This document shows, one piece after another, positions 5,683-12,618 of a DNA stretch of 14,179 nt. The notes below the pieces were generated by a model. It was not told the origin of the DNA and did not search any database. It saw only the letters and a program-made list of their open reading frames with translations. Made by a program: the position numbers and the translations under genes. The DNA comes from JBJXGC01 sp046154545. Its GTDB lineage: Bacteria; Chloroflexota; Dehalococcoidia; Tepidiformales; Tepidiformaceae. Location of the stretch: the NCBI GenBank assembly GCA_046154545.1, contig JBJXGC010000100.1, positions 1 through 14,179 of the forward strand, written 5' to 3'. The number at the start of each line of letters is the position of its first letter. Positions within the stretch are counted from its first letter, which is position 1.

Positions 5683-6534
5683 CTAGATCAGGCTGTAGCC
5701 CGACCCCTTGCGGTCGATCCCCGTCCCCTTGCCATCCTTGATCCAGCCGAACTCCTTGAGGATCTCCTGGCTGTAGGTGACCCGGCCCGTCACCTTGTCG
5801 AGCGGTTCGGTGGCGAGGAGGAGGGCCGACTTCGCCATCAGCTCCGGACGCTCGCCCCGCGGGTCGTCCATGCTTTCCACCAGGTGGTGATGTAGCGTCC
5901 CGGGGGTGGGCACGACCTGGGAGGGCGAAACGCAGGTGACGCTGACGCCGTCCCCGTAGACCTCGGCGGCGAGGCCCTGGGTGAAGCGCTCGAGAGCGGC
6001 TTTCTCCGCGCCGTAGAGCGTGCCGCCCCGGCCGAGGGTGGGGTCGTCGGGGTATGGCCCCCGGCCCGGGCCGATGGCCGCGCCGCTCGAGATGTTGACG
6101 ATCGAGCCGGACTTGCGCGGGATCATGTCCTGCAGCGCCAACTGGCTCAGGTAGAACGGCGCGTGGAAGTTCACCGCGAACGAACGCAGCCAGCGGTTCA
6201 CCGGGTAGTCCTTGATCGGGATGAAGTAGGTGAGCGCCGCGTTGTTGACGAGCACGTCGACCGGGCCGTACTTCGCCCGCGCCTCTTCGAACATCCGCAC
6301 GCACTCTTCGTACTGGGAGATATCGACCGCGATCGGGTGGGCCTCGCCGCCACTGGCGCGGATGCCCTGGACGGTCTTGTCGAGCGACCCGGCGAGCATG
6401 TGGTCGCCTTCGTGCAACGTCCGGGCGGTGCAGATGACGCGCGCCCCCTCGGCCGCGAAGAGTTCGGCAATGGTCTGTCCGATGCCCCGGCTGGAGCCGG
6501 TGACGATAACGTGTTTTCCGTCGAGCTTACCCAC
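5683..6534 (-). CDS. Short-chain dehydrogenase/reductase (SDR family)
   Basis: A 283-aa classical-type SDR that probably oxidises or reduces an alcohol or ketone with NAD(P)(H). From GTG 6534: the nucleotide-binding T-G-x3-G-x-G as TGSSRGIG (12-19), acidic D71, NNAA (97-100), catalytic Ser in NISSGAA (about 149-150) and Y174-x3-K178 (YGAEK). A short insertion (GPYPDDPTLGRGG) lies between catalytic Ser and Tyr. The C-terminal 45 residues (SQEILKEFGWIKDGKG...) go beyond the core fold and probably close the substrate pocket. GGAGG (6543-6539) sits 4 nt before GTG 6534, deciding this start over upstream codons. The substrate cannot be named. It is separated by about 118 bp from the toxin-antitoxin pair and divergent from the small protein at 6702. 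Confidence 0.9.
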   Translation of the reverse strand: MGKLDGKHVIVTGSSRGIGQTIAELFAAEGARVICTARTLHEGDHMLAGSLDKTVQGIRASGGEAHPIAVDISQYEECVRMFEEARAKYGPVDVLVNNAALTYFIPIKDYPVNRWLRSFAVNFHAPFYLSQLALQDMIPRKSGSIVNISSGAAIGPGRGPYPDDPTLGRGGTLYGAEKAALERFTQGLAAEVYGDGVSVTCVSPSQVVPTPGTLHHHLVESMDDPRGERPELMAKSALLLATEPLDKVTGRVTYSQEILKEFGWIKDGKGTGIDRKGSGYSLI

Positions 6535-6672
6535 GATGCCTCCGATGGCGGCTACCCCGCCGTGTCTGCGGCACGATACGCCCCCGCCCGTGGGTCGTGC
6601 ACTCCGGCCGCGGGCTTTACCTCGACATTCCACCCGGATGCGACCGTTTTACCGTTCTGGTCCGGGAGCGCC

Positions 6673-6692
6673 TATACTGCGCAGGTTGAGGG
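6673..6692 (+). promoter_or_regulatory. Promoter -10 (TATACT) and Shine-Dalgarno (GAGGG) of the small Cys-rich protein
   Basis: TATACT at 6673-6678 predicts a start near 6685. GAGGG at 6688-6692 is 9 nt before ATG 6702. A weak -35 (TTACCG, 6649-6654) is 18 bp upstream. The minus strand of the same gap has a weak TATCGT (6578-6573) that could serve the SDR gene. Confidence 0.5.
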
Positions 6693-6701
6693 ATACGACT
6701 G

Positions 6702-6986
6702 ATGAGCACGTTGATGGGCGACCGCGAACAAGAAAAACCACGCGTGGCGTTGCCTGTGCGGGATGAAGACCTCCCGCGGCTGCTCAAGTGCACCCGCTGC
6801 AACCTGAGCTACATGCCGGGCAAGTCCAGCAGCGCCCTCCGCCTGACCTACTGCAGCTTCCTCTGCGAACTCGGTGACCTCGGCTTCAGCATCGCCGGGC
6901 TGGAACACATGGTTCTGAAGAAGGTCGAGCCGGCCGCCGAACTGGCGCCCGAGCCAGTCCTCACCGAACCCGTCGCTACCGCCTGA
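6702..6986 (+). CDS. Small four-cysteine (zinc-ribbon-like) protein of unknown function
   Basis: A 94-aa protein, family not recognised. Four Cys are arranged C30-x2-C33-x17-C51-x3-C55 (LKCTRCNLSYMPG ... LTYCSFLCELGDLG), which suggests a bound zinc or a redox site. The Cys block is followed by GFSIAGLEHMVLKK and a Pro/Glu/Ala-rich tail that is probably disordered. The N-terminus is charged and lacks a signal peptide, so it is likely cytoplasmic. ATG 6702 has a well-spaced GAGGG; ATG 6714 is a second choice. It is divergent from the SDR gene and convergent with the nucleoside phosphorylase. A regulatory or RNA/DNA-binding role is only a guess. Confidence 0.78.
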   Translation: MSTLMGDREQEKPRVALPVRDEDLPRLLKCTRCNLSYMPGKSSSALRLTYCSFLCELGDLGFSIAGLEHMVLKKVEPAAELAPEPVLTEPVATA

Positions 6987-7009
6987 ACGGCCTCCCGCTC
7001 CGCTTCCCC

Positions 7010-7753
7010 TCACCCGGCCACCGCGTCGATCACCGCCTCGACAACTTCGCGCTCGCGCGCCCGCAGGACTGCAACACGCTCCTTCGGCATGTGTGAAGCC
7101 ACCCCGTCTTCCTCGGCGATCAGGTCGTCCAGGCGGATGAGCGCGGCCGCCCGCTGCGCCCCCAATGATTTCGCGACCGCAAAGGTGGCCGCCGTCTCCA
7201 TGTCCACACCCTGCCAGCCATGACGGCTCCAGTCGGCGATGACCTCCCGGGACTCGGCCAGGAGCGCCGGAGTTGAGTAGATCGCGTGCTCCGAGACGGG
7301 GATGCCCATCTGCCGCAGCGCTTCGGTGATCGCCGCGGCCAGTTCGGGCGTGGCGTCGGCCAGTATGCCTTTCGGCAGGTACCAGTCGCTCACGCCGTCC
7401 TGGCGTTCGGCGTGCCGGGGAACGAGCACGTCGCCCAGCGCCATCCCCGGCTGGAGCGCCCCAAACCAGCCCAGCTGCACAACCGTCTTCACTCCCGCGG
7501 CACAGAAGGTGTGGGCGTGCATCGCCGCCATCGGGCCGCCGAAACAGGGCGCCAGGGCGACCTTGAGGCCGCGCTTCGTCCCCAGCCAGGCCGGGAAGCG
7601 GCGCATCGGCTGGGCGCCGTCCAGGTAGGCCGCGAACCGTTCGCCACCGGACTGAATGCCGAAGACGCCAAGGAGCAACAGGACATCGGGCACCTCGGAG
7701 GCTTCGAGGCCCAACACCCGGCGATGGTCATCAGCCGTCAACTCTTGATACAA
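7010..7753 (-). CDS. Nucleoside phosphorylase (PNP/UDP phosphorylase superfamily)
   Basis: Member of the purine/uridine phosphorylase superfamily, which cleaves nucleosides with phosphate to free base and ribose-1-phosphate in salvage. From TTG 7753 it is 247 aa, typical length. ALAPCFGGPMAAMHAH (about 67-81) is the phosphate/ribose loop region; VQLGWFGALQPGMALGDVLVP (92-112) matches the R-x-G-(T/S)-x-G-L...GD signature with W-F replacing the usual small residues; GVDMET (182-187) gives the ribose-binding Met-Glu. TTG 7753 is preceded by GGAGGAGG (7766-7759) at 5 nt spacing. The alternative GTG 7813 would add 20 residues and has no Shine-Dalgarno. Substrate base is uncertain. It converges with the small Cys-rich gene, 23 nt apart. 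Confidence 0.87.
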   Translation of the reverse strand: MYQELTADDHRRVLGLEASEVPDVLLLLGVFGIQSGGERFAAYLDGAQPMRRFPAWLGTKRGLKVALAPCFGGPMAAMHAHTFCAAGVKTVVQLGWFGALQPGMALGDVLVPRHAERQDGVSDWYLPKGILADATPELAAAITEALRQMGIPVSEHAIYSTPALLAESREVIADWSRHGWQGVDMETAATFAVAKSLGAQRAAALIRLDDLIAEEDGVASHMPKERVAVLRAREREVVEAVIDAVAG

Positions 7754-7838
7754 CGCCGCCTCCTCCGGGCACACGGCTCCACGCCCGGGGCGGGCAGCCG
7801 CTGCCCCGGTCACGCTCGCCGCAACATCGAACCAGGCG

Positions 7839-7946
7839 CTACTTCTTGGGCGCCGCCGCCGCCGCCGCTGCCGCCGGCTTGGCGGTCTTCGCCTGGACCT
7901 TCTGCTTGGTCGTCTTCTGAGTGTTCTTGGGGCTCTTGTCGCCCAT
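7839..7946 (-). CDS. Small basic MGDKSP-type protein (35 aa)
   Basis: A 35-aa Lys- and Ala-rich protein starting MGDKSPKNTQKTTKQK and ending in an Ala run, then PKK. From memory, short proteins with the opening MGDKSP and a Lys/Gln-rich body recur across several GC-rich bacterial phyla and are annotated as hypothetical; function is not known. The start at ATG 7946 has GAGG 9 nt upstream, while ATG 7952 would have only 3 nt spacing. A well-formed promoter (GTGGCA-N17-TACAAT) lies upstream with a leader of about 40 nt, so this is very likely a real transcribed gene. The frame stays open far upstream, but that part only shadows the lipoprotein gene on the other strand. Nucleic-acid binding is plausible from charge, not shown. 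Confidence 0.75.
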   Translation of the reverse strand: MGDKSPKNTQKTTKQKVQAKTAKPAAAAAAAAPKK

Positions 7947-7991
7947 AACCATGAACCTCACCGATTTCTCCACGGTTACCCGGGGAAGAGG

Positions 7992-8020
7992 ATTGTAGCC
8001 AATCGCGGTCCGCTTGCCAC
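7992..8020 (-). promoter_or_regulatory. Sigma70-type promoter of the MGDKSP gene
   Basis: On the minus strand GTGGCA (8020-8015), a 17-bp spacer and TACAAT (7997-7992). The predicted start is near 7985, giving a leader of about 40 nt before ATG 7946. This is the best -35/-10 pair I found in the window. Confidence 0.6.
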
Positions 8021-8082
8021 GATCATTTTCGCGGCAGGCATCAGCAGCTGCCTGACTGGCAGCCGCGAAGAAAGGCAATCGC

Positions 8083-8814
8083 ATGAAGACCCGCACTTTC
8101 GCCTCCTCCTGGCGCGACGCCACCATCCCGGCGGTGGCTGCGATCGCCCTCGTCCTCACGGCCGCCTGCGGCGGCGGCGGAGACGAAAAGACCCTCGATG
8201 TAGAAAAGGCCGACGCGCTCGCCCACGAGGCGCTCCTCGTTGCCGGAGACCTGTCCGGGAATGGCTGGGAGGTCGATGCAGACGACAACTTCGAAGATTC
8301 CCCGTTTGCCGAAACGAAAGCATGCGCCGACCTCTCGGCCAGGCGCGACGAAGCGAGGAAGAAGTCCGACCCGGAGCGGGCTGGCCGGGCGAAACGGGAC
8401 TTCTCCCGCGCGGGCACGAACACCCCGACGCAAGTCGAGATCGAGTTCGAGATCTTCGACACGGCCGATACCCCGACCGAGTCGCTCCGCCTCCAGCGCG
8501 CCGCCTTCGACGCGAACCTGCGCGAGTGCTTCTCAGACACGTTCAAGGACGGCGCAGACCCATCGCTCACGATCGAGGTCAAGGAATCCGGCACCCTCGG
8601 CAAGCTCCCGAGTGAGGGCGTTGCCAAGGCGCTCGATGTGCACATCGCCGACGACAAGGAAGCGCTCGACCTCCGCCTCGAGACGTACGGCTGGCGGTAT
8701 CTCAACGGCTCGGTGTCCGTGAGTATCAGCGGCGACAAAGAGGACATCACGGCGGCCCTCGTGAAGTCCACCATTGACGCGGTCCAGGCGAAGCTCGACA
8801 AGCTGGTGGAGTAG
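8083..8814 (+). CDS. Putative secreted lipoprotein of unknown function
   Basis: A 243-aa protein. Residues 1-28 are a signal peptide with a basic start (MKTR) and hydrophobic core (IPAVAAIALVLTAA). It ends at Cys29 in TAAC followed by GGGG, so lipid anchoring and export are likely; Thr at -3 is a weak lipobox position. The mature part is highly charged, rich in Asp, Glu and Lys, with two further Cys (KACADLSA and NLRECFSD) that could form a disulfide. No domain is recognised. The layout is alpha/beta with several predicted strands (VEIEFEIFD, LTIEVKESG, SVSVSIS). AAAGG lies 7 nt before ATG 8083. It is divergent from the MGDKSP gene and its stop is 4 nt from the stop of the convergent ABC1 gene. 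Confidence 0.82.
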   Translation: MKTRTFASSWRDATIPAVAAIALVLTAACGGGGDEKTLDVEKADALAHEALLVAGDLSGNGWEVDADDNFEDSPFAETKACADLSARRDEARKKSDPERAGRAKRDFSRAGTNTPTQVEIEFEIFDTADTPTESLRLQRAAFDANLRECFSDTFKDGADPSLTIEVKESGTLGKLPSEGVAKALDVHIADDKEALDLRLETYGWRYLNGSVSVSISGDKEDITAALVKSTIDAVQAKLDKLVE

Positions 8815-8818
8815 CCGG

Positions 8819-10117
8819 TCAGCTTGCGGCCGCGCCCTCGCTCGTGCCGCCAGCCAGGGCCTGCTCGGCGAACGGCCGGAGCATCTGCATCGGGCTCAGC
8901 GGTGAGCCGAGCGAGGCACAGACTCCGCGGAGCAGGCCGATCACGCGCCCGAGGAGCACCAGGTCGCCCGGGATTGCTTCAACGGGGTTACGGTTGAGGG
9001 CCTGCCGGCGCGTCCCCTCGAAGCCGCCGGGCGTCGTCTGGCGGGGCTCGAACAGGACGCTCATCAGACCCAGCACCCCCTCCGGGTCGTCCGATTTCGT
9101 GCGCACCCCGAGTTCGCCGAAGGCGGCCAGGATGGCCGGCACGTCGCGGGCGGCCGAGGCGAGTACGAGGCGCGCAAACCCCAGGCGCATCGTGTCCGGC
9201 AGCTCCTTCGTCAGGCCGAAGTCCAGCAGCCCAACCCGGCCTTCGCCCAGGACGAGGATGTTGCCGGGGTGTGGGTCGGCCTGGAAGAGCCCATCGACGA
9301 GCAACATCTGGCCGTAGGCGGCGGTGATCGTCTTCGCCAGGGCCGGGCCATCGGCCGATGCGTCCGCCAGGTGGTCCGCGCCGAACAGCCGCGCGCCCGT
9401 CACGAACTCGGCCACCAGCACCCGCCGCGTCACCATTTCGTCGATGACGGCGGGGATGACGATGCCCGGCATCGCCGCCAGGTTCGCGGCCACCCGCTTC
9501 GTCATGGCCGCTTCGCGCACGAAGTCCAGCTCAAGGGGGACCTGCGTCCCGATCTCGTTGACGATCGCCCGGTAATCGAAGTTCGGTTGGCGCCGGGCGA
9601 CGATCCCCACGAGAGTCTGCAGGTTCCGGACATCGAGGCGGACGAGCCCTGCCACCTCCGGGTGTTGGACCTTGACGGCCACCTCCCGCCCATCGGCAAG
9701 CCGCGCTCGATGGACCTGGGCGAGCGACGCCGTGGCCAGCGGTTCGTCGGTGAACTCGGCGAAGAGCTCGCTGACGGGGCGGCCCAGGCCCTCCTCGATC
9801 GTCCGCCGCACCCGTGCCACAGGTTGCGGCGGCACCCGGTCCTGGAGCCGGGAGAGGGAGCGCGTATAGGCCTCGGGGAAGATGTCGGAGCGGGTGCCGA
9901 CGAACTGGCCGGTCTTGATGTAGAGGCCCTTCAGGTCGACCGCGAGCCGGTAGAGGTCCTGGGCGAACTGCTCGTGGCGGGCGGCCCAGGCCGCGTCCGC
10001 CTCAGCCGGGGTCGCCTTGCGGACCGTTCGTTGCGTGCGCCGGTAGCCGAAGTACATCCGCCCGGCCGTGCGGACGACCCGGGCGGTGCGGCGGACCCTG
10101 CGGACGCGGTCGAACAT
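8819..10117 (-). CDS. ABC1/UbiB/AarF-family atypical kinase-like protein
   Basis: A 432-aa protein of the ABC1 (UbiB/ADCK) family, an atypical protein-kinase-like fold linked in other bacteria to quinone or lipid metabolism, possibly by ATP-dependent handling of lipid intermediates. Motifs in order: K-x-G-Q region GLYIKTGQFVGTRSDIFP (K68, Q71), the Ala-rich nucleotide loop PLATASLAQVH (126-136) that replaces the usual Gly-rich loop, AVKVQHP with K149, ELDF (196-199), QADPHPGNILV (279-289) as catalytic loop and LLDFG (297-301) for magnesium. No C-terminal membrane segment is evident, unlike E. coli UbiB. The N-terminus is very Arg-rich and may contact the membrane. A GATAAT box ends 6 nt before ATG 10117 without a Shine-Dalgarno, so the mRNA is probably leaderless. 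Confidence 0.92.
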   Translation of the reverse strand: MFDRVRRVRRTARVVRTAGRMYFGYRRTQRTVRKATPAEADAAWAARHEQFAQDLYRLAVDLKGLYIKTGQFVGTRSDIFPEAYTRSLSRLQDRVPPQPVARVRRTIEEGLGRPVSELFAEFTDEPLATASLAQVHRARLADGREVAVKVQHPEVAGLVRLDVRNLQTLVGIVARRQPNFDYRAIVNEIGTQVPLELDFVREAAMTKRVAANLAAMPGIVIPAVIDEMVTRRVLVAEFVTGARLFGADHLADASADGPALAKTITAAYGQMLLVDGLFQADPHPGNILVLGEGRVGLLDFGLTKELPDTMRLGFARLVLASAARDVPAILAAFGELGVRTKSDDPEGVLGLMSVLFEPRQTTPGGFEGTRRQALNRNPVEAIPGDLVLLGRVIGLLRGVCASLGSPLSPMQMLRPFAEQALAGGTSEGAAAS

Positions 10118-10123
10118 CGTCCG

Positions 10124-10129
10124 ATTATC
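10124..10129 (-). promoter_or_regulatory. -10 box (GATAAT) of the ABC1-family gene
   Basis: GATAAT on the minus strand ends 6 nt before ATG 10117, the same spacing as for the toxin-antitoxin operon. It implies a leaderless transcript. Confidence 0.5.
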
Positions 10130-10160
10130 GGCGACCGGGGCGGGCAGGCGATAGGCGGCG

Positions 10161-10279
10161 CGTCAGAGGCGCGCGCGTGAGCAAGCGCTGCGACGTTGCC
10201 CGCGGCACGGCCTGCAGGGCGGCGCGCCTGGACGAATCGCGGCGTTCAAGCGCGTAGCACTCCCTCACGGTCGCGGCTC
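10161..10279 (-). repeat. Dispersed intergenic repeat, inverted full copy D
   Basis: On the minus strand it carries the whole unit seen at 965-1084: GAGCCGCGACCGTGAGGGAG, CCGCGATTCGTCCAGGCGCG, CTGCAGGCC, then the 32-bp core (10194-10163) with GCGCGCCTCTGA instead of GCGCGGCTCTGA. The CCTGGAC end of the inner inverted repeat is lost (GCCGTGCC instead). It lies between the ABC1 promoter and the nucleotidyltransferase operon in a 340-bp stretch without genes. Confidence 0.85.
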
Positions 10280-10313
10280 GGCGTGACGCCGGCGGGTGTC
10301 TGGGGTCACGCCG
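10279..10313. repeat. Inverted repeat beside repeat copy D
   Basis: CGGCGTGAC (10279-10287) pairs perfectly with GTCACGCCG (10305-10313) around a 17-nt loop. It abuts the outer end of repeat copy D and has no U-run. It might be a protein site, a remnant of a mobile element end or simply a GC-rich chance hairpin. Nothing else is seen between it and 10440. Confidence 0.4.
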
Positions 10314-10450
10314 GATTCGTGAGTGACGCACGAGACGCAACCCCACCGTTCGCATCTCTCGCCCTCCTGGCGGGCCACACGTCCCTCGACGCACACGCTG
10401 ACGCCCTCCCGCGATAGGCGGATGTCGCGCAAAGCCCTCGCCAACGGATG

Positions 10451-10456
10451 TACACT
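10451..10456 (+). promoter_or_regulatory. -10 box (TACACT) of the nucleotidyltransferase operon
   Basis: TACACT ends 6 nt before GTG 10463, matching the leaderless spacing of other genes here. It also overlaps the more upstream in-frame ATG 10448, arguing against that start. Confidence 0.45.
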
Positions 10457-10462
10457 GGAGTG

Positions 10463-10696
10463 GTGGAAGTGAAGAAAGCCTCCGAGTGGGACAAGGCGTA
10501 CATCCGCCGCCTGGGTGAGTACGAGCGCGAAGGGCGAATCGAGTGGCTCGGCTACCTCCAAAGCCTGACCATCGACGAGCGCCTCCGGCGAAGCTTCGCG
10601 CGGACCGAGCACGGCAAGCCATACGAGCGACGGGAGCCAGAAGACTTGCAGGCCTTCTACGACCGGGCACGGCGGCTGGGCCTTCACAATGGCTGA
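10463..10696 (+). CDS. Small protein preceding the nucleotidyltransferase (putative antitoxin)
   Basis: A 77-aa charged, mostly helical protein (KKASEWDKAYIRRLGEYEREGRIEWL ... TIDERLRRSFARTEHGKP ... DLQAFYDRARRLG). I do not recognise a domain. It overlaps the nucleotidyltransferase gene by 8 nt and is co-directional, so the pair is one operon, as in two-gene toxin-antitoxin modules. The role is inferred from position only. The start is uncertain: GTG 10463 fits a leaderless mRNA after TACACT, GTG 10469 has GGAG 8 nt before it, and ATG 10448 would lie on the promoter box. Confidence 0.68.
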   Translation: MEVKKASEWDKAYIRRLGEYEREGRIEWLGYLQSLTIDERLRRSFARTEHGKPYERREPEDLQAFYDRARRLGLHNG

Positions 10697-11222
10697 TGGC
10701 GAGCCGACCCACGCGCCGGGACTCGCCGCCATCTTCGCCCGCGCCGGTCTTCGATATGCCCTCATCGGCGGGCATGGCGTGAACACGTGGATCATGCCGC
10801 GCGAGACGGATGACTACGACTTCATCGTCGCTCCTGACCGCGCCGCGATCGAGGCGGTAGAAGCAGAGCTGCTTGCCCTTGGCCTTCGCCACGTACGGCG
10901 CCAGGACCAGGGTGAACCCTCGGGACCTGATTTCTCCCAGCTGAAGAACTTCGCGATGAACCTCGCGGTCGATATGCAGGTGGCCAAAACCGACTACCAG
11001 ATGGTGGTGCTCGACCGGGCCGCGAGATCCGAAACATCGGGGTTCAGTGTCGCTACTCCCGAAGACCTCATCGTCCTGAAGCTGCTCGCGATGCGCAGCC
11101 AGGACCAACGAGACATTGCGCTCCTGATCGACCTACTCGGCGAGAGGCTCGACTGGCCCTACATCGAGCACTGGGCCGCCATCTGGGACGTTTCCGACAA
11201 ACTCCGCATCTTTCGGCCCTGA
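10689..11222 (+). CDS. Nucleotidyltransferase of the AbiEii/MNT-like type (putative toxin)
   Basis: A 177-aa minimal nucleotidyltransferase. YALIGGHGVNTW (23-34) is the family's G-G-x-A/G start, and RETDDYDFIV (38-47) is the R-x-T-x-D-x-D metal-binding motif. VDMQV (94-98) gives a candidate third carboxylate, D95, and ATPEDLIVLKLLAMRSQDQRDIALL is the C-terminal signature of AbiEii-like and DUF6036-like proteins. Related toxins such as AbiEii and MenT transfer nucleotides to targets including tRNA; whether this one does is inference. A His replaces the usual Ala in GGHG. The start ATG 10689 overlaps the upstream gene, so translation is probably coupled. No Shine-Dalgarno of note. Confidence 0.83.
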   Translation: MADGEPTHAPGLAAIFARAGLRYALIGGHGVNTWIMPRETDDYDFIVAPDRAAIEAVEAELLALGLRHVRRQDQGEPSGPDFSQLKNFAMNLAVDMQVAKTDYQMVVLDRAARSETSGFSVATPEDLIVLKLLAMRSQDQRDIALLIDLLGERLDWPYIEHWAAIWDVSDKLRIFRP

Positions 11223-11251
11223 ACGGCCCGCACGCCGGGCTCCCGCTCTGG

Positions 11252-11312
11252 TATGCTTCCGGACTATCACCTCGCGGCCAGCCGGCACGACGCGCGCGAC
11301 CGCACAGAAGGA
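11252..11312 (+). promoter_or_regulatory. Promoter (TATGCT) and Shine-Dalgarno (AAGGA) of the luciferase-like gene
   Basis: TATGCT at 11252-11257 is a candidate -10 box, predicting a leader of about 57 nt. AAGGA at 11308-11312 lies 8 nt before ATG 11321, so this gene is translated from a leadered mRNA. No clear -35. Confidence 0.4.
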
Positions 11313-11320
11313 TCGCCCAG

Positions 11321-12607
11321 ATGAAGTTCCACTGGTTCCATCTCATGCCCTGGTCCGAGCTGCCAGACGACTTCCAGCAGAAGCACCGCTCGGTCTGGGT
11401 CGATCCCGATTACGCCCTCTATGACCCGGAGAAGGGGAACGCCCTCTACAACGAATACCTTGACGAACTCGAGTTCGCCGAGAAGTGCGGCTTCGACGGC
11501 CTCGGCATCAACGAGCACCACTCGAACGCCTACGGCCTCATGCCGAGCCCGAACATCATGGCCGCCGCCCTCGCCCGCCGCACGAGCAAGGCCGCCCTCC
11601 TCGTCATGGGCAATTCGATCGCCCTCTACAACCCCGCCGTCCGCGTCGCCGAAGAGATGGCGATGCTCGACGTGATCAGCGGTGGCCGCCTGATCGCCGG
11701 CTTCCCCGTCGGCACCTCCATGGACGACAACTTCGCCTATGGGATCACGCCGGCGACCCTTCGCGAGCGCTACTACGAGGCCCACGACCTCATCCTCCAG
11801 GCCTGGACCGACAAGAGCGTTTCCACCTTCAACGGCAAGTACAACCAGGTCCGTTACCTCAACCCCTGGCCGCGCCCGCTCCAGCAGCCCCATCCGCCCA
11901 TCTGGATCCCCGGCGGCGGCTCTGTCGAGACCTGGGACTGGTGCGCCGAGATGGACTACCTCTACTCCTACCTCTCCTACAGCGGCTACCTCCGGGCCGA
12001 GACGATGATGAACAAGTGGTGGGCCCGCGTCGATGCCCGCAACAAGGAGCGGAACCCGTTCCAGGCCGGCTTCGCCCAGGTGATCTGCGTGGCCGACTCC
12101 GATGCCGAGGCGAAGAAACTGTACGAACGGCACGTCGATTACTTCTACAATCGCTGCCTCCACGTCTACCCCGGCTTCGCCGCGGCCCCGGGCTACCAGA
12201 CGAAGGCGACCGTGAAGCAGGGCATCAAGGGCCAGATCGAGATGCAGAAGGCGATCGCCGTCGAGCGCCAGAGCTGGGACGCGATGGTGGCGAACGGTTA
12301 CGTCATCGCCGGCAGCCCGGACACGGTCAGCGAGAAGCTCGAACAGCTCGCCGACAAGCTCCACGTCGGCCACCTGATGCTGCTCCAGCAGATCGGCAAC
12401 ATGCCGCGCGACCTCACCCTCTACAACACCCAGATGTTCGCCGAGAAGGTGATGCCGCGCTTCAAAGACAAGTTCGAGCGCGAATACGTCGATTACTGGA
12501 TGCCGAAGCCGCTGGCCGCTGAGAAGCGGGCCGCCCCCATCCCGGCGGCGCTCCAGGACCTTCGTGCCCTCGCCCTCGCCGGCGCCGCCGGTGGAGCGGG
12601 CGCCTGA
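11321..12607 (+). CDS. Luciferase-like monooxygenase (LLM class flavin-dependent oxidoreductase)
   Basis: A 428-aa protein of the bacterial luciferase-like TIM-barrel superfamily, which uses reduced flavin (FMNH2, or F420 in some branches) and usually oxygen. Seen: N-terminal strand MKFHWFHLMPW, YNEYLDELEFAEKCGFDGLGINEHHSNAYG with the NEHH motif (64-67), LVMGNSIALYNPAVRVAEEMAMLDVISGGRLIAGFPVG (94-131), PHPPIWIPGGG (190-200) and the ANGYVIAGSPDTVSEKL region near the C-terminus. The last 14 residues are an Ala/Gly-rich tail. The substrate is not deducible; the family covers alkane, aldehyde, sulfonate and natural-product oxidation. Strong Shine-Dalgarno and very high GC3 codon use suggest good expression. 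A strong hairpin follows the stop. Confidence 0.93.
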   Translation: MKFHWFHLMPWSELPDDFQQKHRSVWVDPDYALYDPEKGNALYNEYLDELEFAEKCGFDGLGINEHHSNAYGLMPSPNIMAAALARRTSKAALLVMGNSIALYNPAVRVAEEMAMLDVISGGRLIAGFPVGTSMDDNFAYGITPATLRERYYEAHDLILQAWTDKSVSTFNGKYNQVRYLNPWPRPLQQPHPPIWIPGGGSVETWDWCAEMDYLYSYLSYSGYLRAETMMNKWWARVDARNKERNPFQAGFAQVICVADSDAEAKKLYERHVDYFYNRCLHVYPGFAAAPGYQTKATVKQGIKGQIEMQKAIAVERQSWDAMVANGYVIAGSPDTVSEKLEQLADKLHVGHLMLLQQIGNMPRDLTLYNTQMFAEKVMPRFKDKFEREYVDYWMPKPLAAEKRAAPIPAALQDLRALALAGAAGGAGA

Positions 12608-12618
12608 CCTCCATTAGC

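Noticed and set aside
7953..8801. Long minus-strand extension of the MGDKSP frame (to 320 aa)
   Set aside because: It is antisense to the lipoprotein gene, Ser/Ala-rich without motifs; promoter and ribosome site place the start at 7946.
10130..11108. Minus-strand open frame of 327 aa over the repeat and nucleotidyltransferase genes
   Set aside because: It is made from translated repeat (RRAALQ-type peptides) and the antisense of the nucleotidyltransferase gene.
11267..12373. Minus-strand open frame of 368 aa
   Set aside because: It is antisense to the luciferase-like gene, which has full family motifs and a Shine-Dalgarno.
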